Shown here piece after piece: positions 38,786 through 50,617 of a DNA stretch of 64,000 nucleotides. The notes under the pieces are model-generated. The model was not told the origin of the DNA. It did no database searches and saw only the letters and a program-made list of their open reading frames with translations. How positions within the stretch are numbered: position 1 is the stretch's first letter; every line of letters begins with the position of its first letter. Made by a program: the position numbers and the translations under genes. Source of the DNA: Eupeodes corollae (taxonomy: Eukaryota > Arthropoda > Insecta > Diptera > Syrphidae); assembly GCF_945859685.1 (NCBI RefSeq), contig NC_079147.1:305038485-305102484 (forward strand). The letters run 5' to 3'.

Positions 38786-40078
38786 GCTAATTGTTGGGCG
38801 CCATTTTTGTGTTGGTTTTTTTTTCACTACTTCCGTCAAACGAGTAATTAAATAGTATTAATATTCTTTTCGTTTGAACTCTTTTATATAAGATCAAATT
38901 TGTTAACTTATTTTAATACAGTTTAGGAATAAGAGCATAACACAATTGATATTTCTTTAGTTGGGCGCCATTTAGTTAAGTGAATGAACTATGATACTTA
39001 AAAGCCCTTATATTCAAATAAAACAACTTGTGTAATTCTTTCATTTATAAATTTAAAGTTTATTTGTGGAATTGAAAATCCGTATGTTGGGCGCCATTTT
39101 TTATTAAATTGCATTATTAACATATTTTAGGAAGCAACAAACGAAGTACTCGTGCCATGATGGTTAGTACGTTGGACTCTATTAACTTAAGAGTGTCCGT
39201 ATGAGACAAGTTTGTTGTAAGTTATGGTTAATTCGGCTGGTTTTATGAATTTTTGTCAAGCTTAAAGATTGAATTAATAAAAATGAATTTAAAGGAAAAA
39301 AAAAAAGTGCTCTGGACTGTCATGCCAGAGGTCTTGGGTTCGATCCCCGCCTATGCCATCTAAAGTTTTTTACACGGGTACTGCCTCTTGAATAGAGGAA
39401 TAGAGTAATTCTTGTCATGAAAAATGCTTTCTTATATTAGCCGTTCACATTCGGCCTTAAACTGTAGGTCCCCTCCATCCATGATTGGTTGGCACTAGGC
39501 CCTAGTTCTCAACGGACTGTTATGCCACCAATTTATTTTATTTTACAAACGAAAACAGACAACAAAAGTGAATTGAAGAAAAGGAATAATGATATTTTGC
39601 AATGGATTCGTTGATTCTCAGTTGGGCGCCATTTAAGCAACTGAACATTAAATTCTATGAACAATCAAAAATATTAGTTTAAAACCTTACTGGCTTGAAT
39701 TCTTTAATGAAATATCTAATTTATTGAGTAAGTTCAAATCAGTTTGGAGTTAGAACAAAGAAAAATAAATATTTCGGATTTTAATTGGGCGCCATTTAGT
39801 CTTTTTTTTTTTGATTAAGTGAATGATTTAGGTTAAACAAAGCCCTTAAATGAAACAAATATATTATAATAATTTCTATGTTCCTGAATAATACAATCAC
39901 ATATTTTTGGAGTATTCAGAACGCGATTTTGGGCGCCATTTTTATAATATTGCATTATTTACATTATTAACAGTAAAAAGTGTGAAACCTAATTGAGGAT
40001 AGAAAATTATACTTTTTCTCATGAGAATAATGATTTGTAGTGATAGGTTCATCCCCAATTGGGCGCCATTTAAGTTTT
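38786..40078 (-). repeat. Minus-strand box array (7 boxes), split by a SINE
   Basis: Minus-strand boxes lie at 38786-38803, 38953-38970, 39079-39096, 39614-39631, 39777-39794, 39921-39938 and 40061-40078. All keep TGGCGCCCAA exactly, but none keeps the CGTGAAAC half. Spacings are 167, 126, 535, 163, 144 and 140 bp. Removing the SINE plus one target copy (408 bp) turns 535 into 127, in line with the rest. The DNA between boxes is not obviously repeated, so the ten-base core is the only constant part of this block. Confidence 0.85.
39146..39544 (+). mobile_element. tRNA-derived SINE, with 9-bp target duplication
   Basis: The head has an A-box-like stretch (ATGGTTAGTACGTTGG). A B-box, GGTTCGATCCC, lies at about 39340. 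The body shares ACGGGTACTGCCTCTTG, AAACTGTAGGTCCC and CACTAGGCCCTAGTTCTC with the copy at 56015. It ends in a TTTATTTTATTTT tail. Target duplication ACAAACGAA is perfect at 39137-39145 and 39545-39553. The head is separated from the B-box part by an extra 125 bp or so (39181-39305) ending in a run of A and flanked by similar AGTACGTTGGACT and AGTGCTCTGGACT strings. That looks like a nested insertion. The parent tRNA is not clear to me. No protein is encoded. Confidence 0.85.
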
Positions 40079-40687
40079 GAAAAATTAAAGGTTTTGTAAA
40101 CAATCAACATGTGAAAATATTTGTGTTAGCCCTTGTGTCCGAAAAAGCCAATTTAAATAAATTTTAAATGTCGAACAAAAAACCTTAAACGGATTTTAAA
40201 ACAATAAATGTATATAAAAAATCAGCACAAAAACCACAGCTAAATTATTAAAGCTCATGGTCCATTATGCGTGTGATCTAATTTCAAATGGAAAAAATGC
40301 GTAGATATAATTCTTTTTTTTTTAAGTTGGGAGCGGAGTGAGTCGTCCATCATTGCAGCGGTTTGGCCTGTATTGTATATTATTATAGGTATATAAACGT
40401 CCGCACCTCATTAGTGCCTAATAGGTGGTAGTCAATTTGCATTAAATTTAGTTCGTTAGTTTATTCTAGTGTATGTTAATGAGAGCACTACGTCACTTTC
40501 TTCTTATATGCGTTAACCTTCCTTGTATAAACCTATAACTCTATACATAAATACACAAGCAAAACACTGGTCAAGCCAGCGCCAGACCAAAAACCTAATA
40601 TTAAAAATAGAAAAACTCTTGTTTGGACACATTACTGATTAATTAATTCCTTCTGCTGGTTAATTATAATTCATTTTTTTTCTCTAG
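40079..40687. other. Upstream flank of the candidate exon
   Basis: AT-rich. It ends in a good splice-acceptor context: a T-rich tract and TCTCTAG ending at 40687, with TTAATTATAATT as a possible branch region. No gene is seen before it. Confidence 0.5.
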
Positions 40688-40817
40688 ATTCTGTTCGAAC
40701 AAACGACTATATATTTAGTGTTTAGGTATAATGAGTGCGGGTCTTCCTTGCTATGAAGCCATGAAGGACTACAACAGCTACAATCTACCGCCGCCACCAC
40801 ACAACTTAGGAGAACGG
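40688..40817 (+). CDS. Candidate coding exon (5' end of an unidentified protein)
   Basis: I do not recognise the product. An acceptor (pyrimidine tract plus TCTCTAG, ending 40687) precedes an ATG at 40731. The 29 codons that follow begin MSAGLPCYEAMKDYNSY and then run into a Pro-rich stretch (four consecutive prolines), ending in GER. A GTATAA at 40818 can serve as a donor in phase 0. Without splicing the frame stops one codon later, at 40821. The composition (Tyr, Asn, Pro, Ser mix, with few of the Phe/Ile/Lys runs typical of chance frames here) looks more like real protein than the other short frames. If real, it is an alternative first coding exon of a gene whose other exons lie downstream, on the same strand as the ratchet point at 23747. 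The weak donor and the short length are the main doubts. Confidence 0.35.
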
Positions 40818-42531
40818 GTATAATACACTTGTATTTTCGTTCTTAGTCACACGCTTCATGAAGCTTATTGAAGTAGATGTTCCTAGTTCCTAGTTTTGTA
40901 GCTGGAGCTGGAGCACGACAACATACGAGCAATGGCAGCGGTGGCGGCGGCGGTGGCGACTGGCGCGCAGACCCATGTGGAACTAATGAGGGCGTTAATA
41001 TCTGCCAAATAAAATCGTTTAGTCGTTATTTATTCGGTGGTAGCTACAGTCACTACATGATTCTCTTGTTTACCCTTCTTCCTTCTTTCTCCGTCGCGTC
41101 GGTCGGTCGGTGCTCGTTTATGGTCCGTCTGGGTTTACATAGGACTGTAGGTGCTCCAATGCCATCATCTAAAAGAGCTAACAAATGAGTCTGATCCAGA
41201 TTCATGGGTTTTTCTTAGACTTAATTGAGAATTCGATTTTCTTTTTCTTTGGAAATTATTTTATCGAAAAGTATTTTCTTTCCCATTTTAACGCAAGAAT
41301 CTCTGAGATACAATTTTATAGTCCAACATGTGTTTTATTGCCTGAATTGAATGCGGGAACGCATTTCGAAATTTTAATTCCGAGTTATTCCGTTTTAAAA
41401 TGCTCTTATGATGTTGTGCCCTACGCAAGACACATTCTGACATAAAAATGCCCCGAAGTCATTCATCAACTGGGTAACAAACCCAGAGTGACATTATTTT
41501 AATGGCCTCTGTATTTTTAATGTCTAATTCTAATTTTTATTTTTTCTTGTACCGTCTCTGTTTGCACGGCTCATTGCGCTATAAAATTTTTATTTTTAAC
41601 TGATGATAACGAGAAGAATTTTAATAAAAATAAAATTATTTCCAAAGATTCTGGCAAGCTGAAAGTGGAGCTGGAGAAAAGTGGAATGTAAATTCGTTTG
41701 ACAGATCTATTCAAACATTGAAATATACTGTTATATAATCATGTCCGGTATGACAGTAGCATAATTGATCGATTGTGTGTGAGTTTTGAGGGTCGGGGGA
41801 GGTGAAGGCGAAATGTATAGAACGAATGCTTTTGATAATCAAAATAAAATGAATGGACTTGATGATGTAATTCAGCAAACAGAGAGTACAGATGAGAAGA
41901 AAAGGCAAAGATAGGGTGGCTAATCACCAGAAAAATAATTATTTCCCCTTTTGCTTTTTTCTTCGTCTTCTACAAAAAGAATTCAACAAAAATAATTCAG
42001 CTGGAGATATGGCGAATGATGCGAGATATACGCGCGCGAATATTGAGAAAATAATGTGATGTGAGCGCGTTTCTTTGGTATAATTTTGCCTTTTGTGTAT
42101 AAAGTAATTCCCTCTTCGAGATGGGAGAATGAAGTGTGTTATAAATCGACATTAAGACCCTCATCCTTCAAATAACTCGAGAGAGAGTTTGATTTTCAAT
42201 AGGAAGAATAAGTATTGTAATATGGCAAACGATGATGCCATGGGTTCTGGTTCTGTTTCTGGTTCGGGTTGAGTAAGATTTATTTTGTTTAGTGTACTTC
42301 AAATAAATTTTATAGCAAGGCCATTACAGGGAGAAATGAAATGATATAAATATATAGGGTTGGGGTTGAGAAACGTACATACAACATGCAAAGTTCCTTC
42401 TTCTATTCGATAAATTAGAATAAAGTAGGTACAGAAGCTATAACAATCGGACAGACGTCAGACTCTATTGACTTTTGAATAGAAAGATGAATAAAAACAT
42501 TTTCAAATACACTTGTATGAGCCCCCTTAAC
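40818..42531. other. Spacer, with GGC-rich tract
   Basis: A GGC/GGT tract at 40932-40962 gives a Gly run in a 103-codon frame at 40877-41188. I see no splice sites that join it to the exon upstream. The rest is AT-rich and without features. Confidence 0.45.
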
Positions 42532-43740
42532 CAAAGGATCTTCAAGGGACAATAAGTATTTTACATTTAAAACTGTAGAAATATCAATCGAAACAAAAGG
42601 GAATTCTACGATACATCTACCTAGTTTATGTTAAGTAGTTAGAGTTAAGATTTTAATAGTGCTATTGACGTTTGTTGCTTTCTAAATTGGACTTCTTTGA
42701 CTTTTTCGATGAATGAGAATTAAATCAGTTAAAATATATTGATTTTGTTTATATAAATTATGCTAGCATATTTTTTAGTACTAAGTATGAGGTCTCCTGA
42801 TAGTAAGTTAATAGTGCTATTGACGTTTGTTACTTTCTAAAATGGACTTCTTTGACTTTTTCGATGAATGAGCATGAAATCAGTTGAAAATATTGATTTT
42901 GTTTTAATTTATATGCTAGCATATTTTTTAGTACATGATCTTCACATCGTGGTATGAGGTCTGCTAATTCGTGTAATACCTTAGTTAAAGTAAAGTTAAA
43001 TGACGTTTACTTATTAAGATGTGGATTGATTATTTCACAAGTTCTGTTTCATTTTAAATGTACAAATTTAAGTATATTATTAAGTTGAGGTACAAAGGAG
43101 ACCTCTTGCTAAAGGATCTTCAAGGGTCAATACGTATTTGACATTTAAAACTGTAGAAATACCAACTGATACAAAAGGAACTTCTACGATTTATCTACCT
43201 AGTTTATGTTAAGTAGTTAAAGTTGAGATTTTAATAGTGCTATTGACGTTTGTTGCTTTCTAAATAGGACTTATTGGACTTCTTCGATGAATGAGAATTA
43301 AATCAGTTGAAAAATATTGATTTCGTTTACATAAACTATGCTAGCATATTTTTTAGTATGATCTTCACATCGTGGTATGGGGTCTGCTAATTCGTGTGAT
43401 ACCTTAGTTAAAGTAAAGTTAAATGACGATGATTTATAAGATATTGATTTATTATTTAATAAGTTCTGTTTAATTTAAAATGTTGGAATAGTTCTGCTAT
43501 AAAAACAACGAAAAAATCACTTGAAGTGAAGGTAAGACCTCTTACAAAAAATCTAAAGTATCAAAAACAAACATTTTTTTTTTAAACTATAAAAATATGA
43601 ATCAAAACAAAGAGAAAGTCTACGAAATATCTTTCTGGTTTATGTAAGGTAGTTACAGTTTAAATTGTAATAGTGCTTCTGAAGTTTGTTGTTCTCTAAA
43701 TTGGAGTTATTTGACTTCTTCGAAGAAACAGTGAAAAGTA
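42532..43740 (+). repeat. Tandem array, about 580-bp unit with an internal repeat
   Basis: Units begin at AAAGGATCTTCAAGGG (42532 and 43113, period 581 bp) and a decayed one near 43541. Shared parts in order are AAAACTGTAGAAATA, TCTACGAT-CATCTACC, TTTATGTTAAGTAGTTA, AATAGTGCTATTGACGTTTG, TTCGATGAATGAG, ATGCTAGCATATTTTTTAG and TTCACATCGTGGTATG. The AATAGTGCT part occurs at 42655, 42810, 43233 and 43669. Unit 1 thus holds an internal 155-bp duplication. Identity between units 1 and 2 is high. No box and no coding frame were found. Confidence 0.88.
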
Positions 43741-45163
43741 TCGATTTTTTTTACATATTCTGTTTTTCATGGAAAATTTACACTACCATAGATTTAAGTA
43801 CATGAGTATCATTACTAATAAGTGAAACTATGTTTAATCATTAAAATTAAACACTTTACAAGTTATCTTTGACTTAAAGTCAACTGTTTTCTGAGAGCAT
43901 GATTGAAAAGTTACTCTATTATACTTATGGTGTGTTTTGGTGATTAGTTATTCTCGAGTAATTATTAATTGGTAAAATTAATTTCGTGACGCGTTTTTCT
44001 CAATAACCAATAAGATAATCCACTCTGTTAAGTTGGATTCTTGTCACATTTTTTAATGATTCCACATAAGACTCCCCTAGAAAGATTTCAGCTATTGTTC
44101 AATATTTCTGTTCATTTCCGAGGCATTACCTAATTTCTTACTCTAATTGCTCCTCTTTTCTTTGAAAAAGAATCAAGATAAACCAATCGAACAATATTCA
44201 AGGTAAGAAGTCTACGAACGCTCGTGTCCTTAGGTACAAAGTCAAGGCACAATATGTGGAGAAAAAAAAGAAATATAAAATATCAATATCAATCTCTGAC
44301 TTCCTGCATCCAATTAGAGCTGAAAATATATTGACAACGGTATTAGTTAGGTACACATAAAATTTGCTTTCCGCTAAAATCAATTTCTCTGCCATTTTAC
44401 ATACATACCTCACCTCCCCCCCCCCAACATTTCCGCCACCACCGCACCCATCACCGCAGCATATTCTATACACCACTTCAGTATTGGATCTTTTTATTCC
44501 GTGTTCCTATTTTTTCCTTTTACTTTGTGAATTATTAAAGGACACACAAATTGGGAGATTTTTTTACGGTAGGGGGGGCGGGGGGAATAAACAAACAGAA
44601 AAGAACGACATCAACTCCACAAAAAGAAAAAAGGACGAAAAAAAAAGATTCACTTCAGTCGAGTGTATACAAAGCGAAAATCGATTGAAGGGAAAATATA
44701 ATCCTAATAATTTTTATTTTGCGTGAAATCAATTTGCAATGGAAGAATTATTTGTTTCATTTTTTTTATTTCTTCTCCTTTTTGTTGTTGTTTTTGTTCT
44801 TTATTCATTCATATCCTTTTTTCGACGGAAGGGAGGAGATGGGAATAAAAATAAAAGCTAAGAAGGCAAAATTTTGGTCTGATGTTTGCAAATCCCTTGT
44901 AATAACCAACAAAGAAGAGAAGTAGGTACCCCACCTTAATTCCAAGGCAAAGTGAAAAAGCCCCCCCCCCCTCAACACACAAGAAAAAAACAGAAGGAAA
45001 ATCTACCAATTCCACCCAAAATGTACCCACAAAACAAAAACGTTATGGACGAGGGTTGAAGCGCATTGATAATGTGTCATGTCACATTTCGAAAAGAAAA
45101 AAAGAGAAAATAAAGTAGCCGCAGGCCTGTCATTTTCTTGCATCTACAAAGCTACATGAATCT
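43741..45163. other. AT-rich spacer, no supported gene
   Basis: Contains C-runs at 44416-44425 and 44961-44972. Overlapping low-complexity frames lie at 44198-45030 on both strands. Confidence 0.5.
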
Positions 45164-45197
45164 TATAAATAGAGTATAAGGCCCAGAGATATCATCT
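45164..45197 (+). promoter_or_regulatory. Possible TATA promoter for the 45229 ORF
   Basis: TATAAATA lies at 45164-45171. TCATCT lies at 45192-45197, with its A 30 bases after the first T of the TATA, matching fly initiator TCAKTY except for one base. The next ATG (45229) would leave a leader of about 35 bases. In AT-rich DNA such a match can easily arise by chance. Confidence 0.25.
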
Positions 45198-45228
45198 GAC
45201 ATAAACGCATTACCAGCAATCAATTGAA

Positions 45229-45729
45229 ATGAAATTGCTATTTATAGTTACTAAAAACGTCCCCCTTCTGTGCGGAAGAATTGTTATGTTATGGGGAAGT
45301 TTTGTTTCGATGCGATGTAGCCGCATCGTCTTATGTTATGTTTGTCCTAAAGCTTTATGTGTAACTAATAGATTTCCATTGACACTTGCAATTTGCTTGG
45401 GCCTGCAGATAAGTTCTTCACTTACTTTTCAACACTATATGCACATAACAGCTATACACCAGTTTCAACAACTGTCACCCACTCGATATAATAACGGGAA
45501 ATTAATGACAGATTATTATCGTGAATTTGTGTCGGACTCTCGAATAGCTGCCAAAAATACAGCCCCCCTTCTTTTAGACAATAGCAAGGGAAAAATAATT
45601 ATGTCTGCAGTTTACTTTTGGTTGAAGAGTTTTTTGAACCAGCAAAATGGAATAAAATTTCAAGTGTTCGGTCAAGAAGGGACGAAAATCTCTTTTGACA
45701 TTATAAAAAAAGTCAAAAAGCAACTATAG
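45229..45729 (+). CDS. Unidentified 166-codon ORF (possible gene)
   Basis: This is the longest open frame in the window. It starts at an ATG in a GAAATGA context and ends at TAG. The protein has a hydrophobic, Cys-containing N-terminal half (residues about 1-65, including a possible membrane segment around LTLAICLGLQI) and a more polar, Lys-rich C-terminal half ending KKVKKQL. I recognise no domain and no repeat. My rough estimate from base composition is that a frame this long arises by chance in perhaps one in twenty windows of this size and composition. Together with the TATA match that makes it worth listing, but it could well be chance. Codon usage is not clearly biased. Confidence 0.2.
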   Translation: MKLLFIVTKNVPLLCGRIVMLWGSFVSMRCSRIVLCYVCPKALCVTNRFPLTLAICLGLQISSSLTFQHYMHITAIHQFQQLSPTRYNNGKLMTDYYREFVSDSRIAAKNTAPLLLDNSKGKIIMSAVYFWLKSFLNQQNGIKFQVFGQEGTKISFDIIKKVKKQL

Positions 45730-48700
45730 ACAAAAAATGAAAACTTGGCATCACCCATCGACTTCAAGAGCATGACCCTTTTATGTGTGCGAGTCTGTTC
45801 GCAATGTCATCTAGTCTCTAAGCTATACAAATACAGTTTTTTCTTTTTTGTATGTTTTAAACCTTTTTTTGCGTCAAAAAATAACTACACTACGATGTGA
45901 TAGGGGGGTTAAAACAGCAACAGAAACAAAGCTATGAGAAAATGTGGAATGTGGGCTATTTGATGTTCAAATAAGAATGTGCTGTGAATAGGTATGTGGT
46001 GTGTTGTCTTCATCTTCTCTTTTCTATTCGAGTTAAGTTTTATTGAGTTTTCTATTGTCTGCGATTTACTGCATTATTATTATAGCGTGTAGTGTTTACT
46101 GCCGTTAGCTGAGAATTCAGCTAGAACGGACAACACCAGTAAAATCGATATTATGTTAGACGTCAGTGGACACTGGACAGCAAAGAATTGAAAAGAAGTT
46201 CATTATAAATTCGCAACTGTCAGTTTTAATAGTGCAGAGTTTTCTTTATTAAGGTGCATACAGAATGATGTTTTTTTTGGGATGTGTTCAAAAAAATTTA
46301 AATTTATTTCAAATTCACATGGTGCAATATCAATAAGAGGTTTTTGAGGAAATTAAAAGCAAACGTCGAAAAGATCTCAAGCAACTATATTGTTTGACAG
46401 AAAAGGTGTAACAACTGTCATTTATCTGGATAACAAGTTTAAATATCTTCATAACTTAAGGCCCCTTCACATTTTTTCATATTATATTTATTTCCAAGTG
46501 CACTCTCGTCATATCCAAATTAAGACTACTTCAAAACAAAGCAAAAATTGTAGATAGGTATATCTCTATAAATATCTGAGAGTTTATGGGCAAAACAAAA
46601 GAAAAAGCAAAAAAAACAACTGACAGACGACACGCAAACTTCAGGCAGAGAGCCATAGTCGATGGCAGGCGGCGGAGTTGCGTTGCGGCCAGCAGCGTGC
46701 GCGCGTCTTAATAAATTTTTTGTTTTATTTTCATCTTTTTGATATCCACTTAAGCGAAAATTAACTAATCTCCTTTTTGAGTGTTTGGTTTTTTGTTTTT
46801 TTTGTCTGCGTTAACTCCCTCCAAAAATATTTTTCTTACATTTTAATTTGTGTACTTAATTTGAATATAAGAGCGAGGAAACAAAAGCACTCAAGAGTGC
46901 TGCGCTGCCACTTGGCAGAACATTTAAGTAGCATTTTTGTAAAATCAAACAAAATCCCAAGGAAATACATTTTTTTTTCTCCATTTATTTAATTTGTTTT
47001 GTGATAACAAAACTAACTGAAGAAAAAGGAATAAAAATTGCTATGTTTATATGTTCCAATGGCATGGAAGTAATGAATAAATTTAAGACGAAAAGGAATC
47101 CTGCTGCCCCCACGCGGAAATTGTTTACCTCGCTTCTTGTTTAAACGAACAAATAACAAATAAATAATAAAAAAAAAAATATTAAGAAACTGAAGACTCA
47201 AGTCAAACGATATAGAAATAATACAACAACAAAAACACATAGTACACCATTATTATTAAATAAACCACCCTAACGATCTGTAATGGTTGTTGTTTTTTTG
47301 TTCTTTCCATTTCATTATTATTATGCTCGTATCATGACCACCAGACTATGCTACTGCCCTCTGTCGGGTTTTGCAACGCGCTGCCCACGCAGCAGCAGCA
47401 ACATGAAACCCGTCATCGTATACCAAGTTCCCGTTGCCGTTGCTGATGCCGTTCAGCGTCATTGTTGTTGTTGTTTTTGATGTCCAAAAGGAAACAACAA
47501 ACTAGAAATGTATACTCTCCTCTGCCGCTACGCTGCGCTGTTGTGGAAAAATCTCAGAACCGAAATGAAAAGGTTCAGATTCGTAAACGATATAAACATG
47601 AACTCCATTGTTTTCATATACTTAACGTTTAATAGTAAGAGAAATAATGAATAAGAGTCTTACGTTGGTCCTGATTAATTCGATAATGTTCATTGTTTTC
47701 GTCAGGAGGAGTATTAATTAAGTAGAAAAAGCTGAAATACAAAAATAAGAAGAAGAAAATGAAGCTGAAGCTGAAGCTAAAGAAAATAAAAGAACTAAAA
47801 TAAATGAAGGTTTATCAGTTGAAGTCTGTCATTTCCTGTTAGATTGACAGCTAATGATATAAAAAAATATGGCGGATTTAAGATGGCAATTTGTGTGCGT
47901 TTCTATGTTCGACGAACGACGACCGACGACGACGACGACGTTCGGTATTTCGTTTTTGTTTTGTTTTGTGGTTTTGTTTATTCCCTCGAGATTGTGGTTA
48001 ATGTCGCATTTATCACATGTCAAATCATGTGTTTCTCAATAAAATGTCTGTCATAAAAAGATGAGCATTTTACTACACTTATAAGTACAAATGTCACGTG
48101 GAGCATTACCCATCAGACTAAAAAAAAAACACATACACAATCAGAATCCTAATCCCTATTCCCCTTAGTTGGATATTATATCCTTTTTTGTGTATGTGTG
48201 TGTGGTGTGTGTTCGAATCAGAGTGTGCTTTGTGAGAGATAACATTTAATTTTCCTCTTTTAGCAATATGATAATTGAATTAAGTTGACATGAAAGATTA
48301 GTTGTAGTTAGTGCACAATTTGATTTGTATCTATCTACATAAGTGAATCAAATTAATATTATGTAGATTATTCAATGCAACGCTACTTTATTTGTAGTTC
48401 GTCGTTGTTAAGTGTTCTGTTTTGTGTTCTATTCTATACGAAATTAATCACAATTATGCAACTGTCAAAATTAATTTCACCTCCTTTTTAACTATATTCA
48501 CCTCGGTAATGGAGAATTGTGTTTTGTCATTAATTCTCCACTTATTGGCAACAATGTTTTTACTGTTCGATAAATTTTAATTGGACAATTGAGAACTTAA
48601 AAAAACAACTGACAGATGGCTATTTAAGCATTTGATATTTACAATCCACTTTCATGTCATCTGTCAATTTGAATGTCAAAATAGTTAATTTCCTTTAAGT

Positions 48701-50524
48701 AATGAAGAAAATTTTGCAAAAAGTGTCAAGTTAATATCCTTTATTGCTTTGCTTATTGTGGACTATGTACAATATTACACGTTTGACCTATTTCAGCGAT
48801 TAAATCTGAACTATGAAATCAAAATAGCGTTAAATTAAAAACATAGTTCGCAATTTCGCCACAAAGTCGCCAATCTAATTACCACATTGAAATACAAAAC
48901 ACAACACAACACAAAACCCTTTAACCATCATCGTCAGAAAAGAAAATCCTCTGAAACTGTGTATACTGAAATAATTTGTTTGTATAATTGGCCGTGCTAA
49001 TTTGTCGTGTTTAACCTTCAACATTTAATACCTATAGAACTATGCTACAGTTTTATATGAACATTCAATAGACTCGCTTAAGGACCGACAACAGAAACAG
49101 AACTAAATTTATCCCCAAGCAATTCAAAAAGGAACTCTTTAAAGTTGTGTTTTTATACAAAAACAGTTTTCCGCTCCCAATCACACAAATCCTTTTGCTG
49201 ATTTTATGCCTGGCACCCTTTATTTTTCTTAGCCCTGAGATGATTCTACAAAATTCATAATGATGTTCCACAAATTAATTTTTTTATTTTTCCATTTTAT
49301 TCTGTGTTTTGGATTTGTATATATTTTCAAAAATAGACCGTTTGTTGTGATGATGATGATGATGGTCTTGGTAGTTAGTTTTCAGTGAACCACCACTAGA
49401 CAGCATTTGGCCTTAATTTTCGTTTTGCCAACATCGTGTCGTGGGTTGACATCACCCCCTTTAATTCTGGGTTGTCATGCTGAATTTGTGTCCCGTTTCG
49501 TCCCTTTTACCAACTGCTGTTGCTATAGTTAGAGTTGCCAATTTAATATGAAATATTCTGGAATTTCTTTTTTTCCATAATTTACTCGAAATCGTGGAAC
49601 AAAAATCTCCGAAAATTATTTTAATTTATGCTCTTCTCAAATTATGAAGGTATACGATTTTGTCAGCCATTAATTAAATTGAATTGCAACCAGAATCTCC
49701 GGTTTAAATGAAAGTAGCTCAAATTGGGCTAATTAGAGCAAATCAAATTTTCCACTATGCCAGTGCACTAAAATGGTAACCCTGTTTGGGTTTGAAAAAA
49801 TTTTGGAATTGTAGAGCAAAAACAGTAGTCGGTCGGTGGGTCGGTCCTCCTTTTGCGCAATCATAGAGCAATCATAAGTCGAAAGGGACGAATGACTAGG
49901 ATAATGGTGAAATGGGCGTGATAGAGTATAGAGAAGTGTTTCGCTATGATGGAGAAAGTTGAAATGGTTCGTTGGGAAGAGTTTTATATTTTTTGTTTTA
50001 CTTGTCATTTTTTGGAGAACCGTTTCCGTCATGGTGTTCTTATTTTTAAGCATCACTGCTAGAGTAATTTATGTCGACGAAATGGGTTTCTTGGATAATT
50101 GGATTTTTTGCAAAGTTTTTTTTTTTCTGTTTTTGTTGGCCATTTTTCATCATCTTTCACGCGTTTTTGTGAGTTAGAAAGAGAGGGTTTGTGCGATGGT
50201 GGTTTTTAAAACTGATGAAAAAGTTTATTTGGATTTTTTTATTTTTTGAAATCTGTGAGCGGACGAAATAAACTATAATTTAAATCAAATCTAATCAAAT
50301 AAAGCATCTAATTTTCACAAAGCTTTAGCCATATCCTCGTCTCGTTGCCATCACTTTAAAGAAAATCCTTCAATTTTGCTTTTTTTTGTGTGTGTGTTTC
50401 ATATTCGTTCATCTTTGCCTTGTTGGATCTTTCTAGTTCTCTCAATTTAAAGTGGATTGATTTAACGCCTCTTCGCTTTGATATTTCCCAACAAACGCTG
50501 ACAAAAACGAAAGAAAAGATAAAG
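45730..50524. other. Long spacer, no supported gene
   Basis: AT-rich. Simple repeats are GAAGCT units at 47761-47780, CGA units at 47911-47940 and GAT units at 49347-49364. TGACA/TGTCA motifs cluster at 48420-48730. No boxes are present. Confidence 0.45.
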
Positions 50525-50617
50525 ATGTGCAACAGCAAAAGAAAAAATAAGTTTCCAACGGATAATGACTATCTTAACTCAATCTGTGTACGCTGTGCCA
50601 TGCTCTTGGAGCAAAAG
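50525..50617 (+). CDS. Candidate exon A of a possible two-exon unit
   Basis: An ATG at 50525 opens a 31-codon stretch beginning MCNSKRKNKFPTDNDY and containing CVRC, ending in LEQK, followed by GTAAAG at 50618 as a donor in phase 0. The frame is open for 45 codons upstream of the ATG as well. Joined to exon B at 50771 it would read on for 32 codons (Ser/His/Pro-rich) before a stop at 50867-50869. I do not recognise the protein. The splice sites are plausible but not strong, so this remains a hypothesis. Confidence 0.2.

Noticed and set aside
39308..39360. tRNA gene from the GGTTCGATCCC B-box
   Set aside because: It cannot fold as a complete tRNA. It continues into a SINE body with a perfect target duplication.
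40877..41188. Frame with a Gly run
   Set aside because: The Gly run comes from a GGC/GGT simple repeat, and no splice connection to the candidate exon at 40688-40817 is visible.
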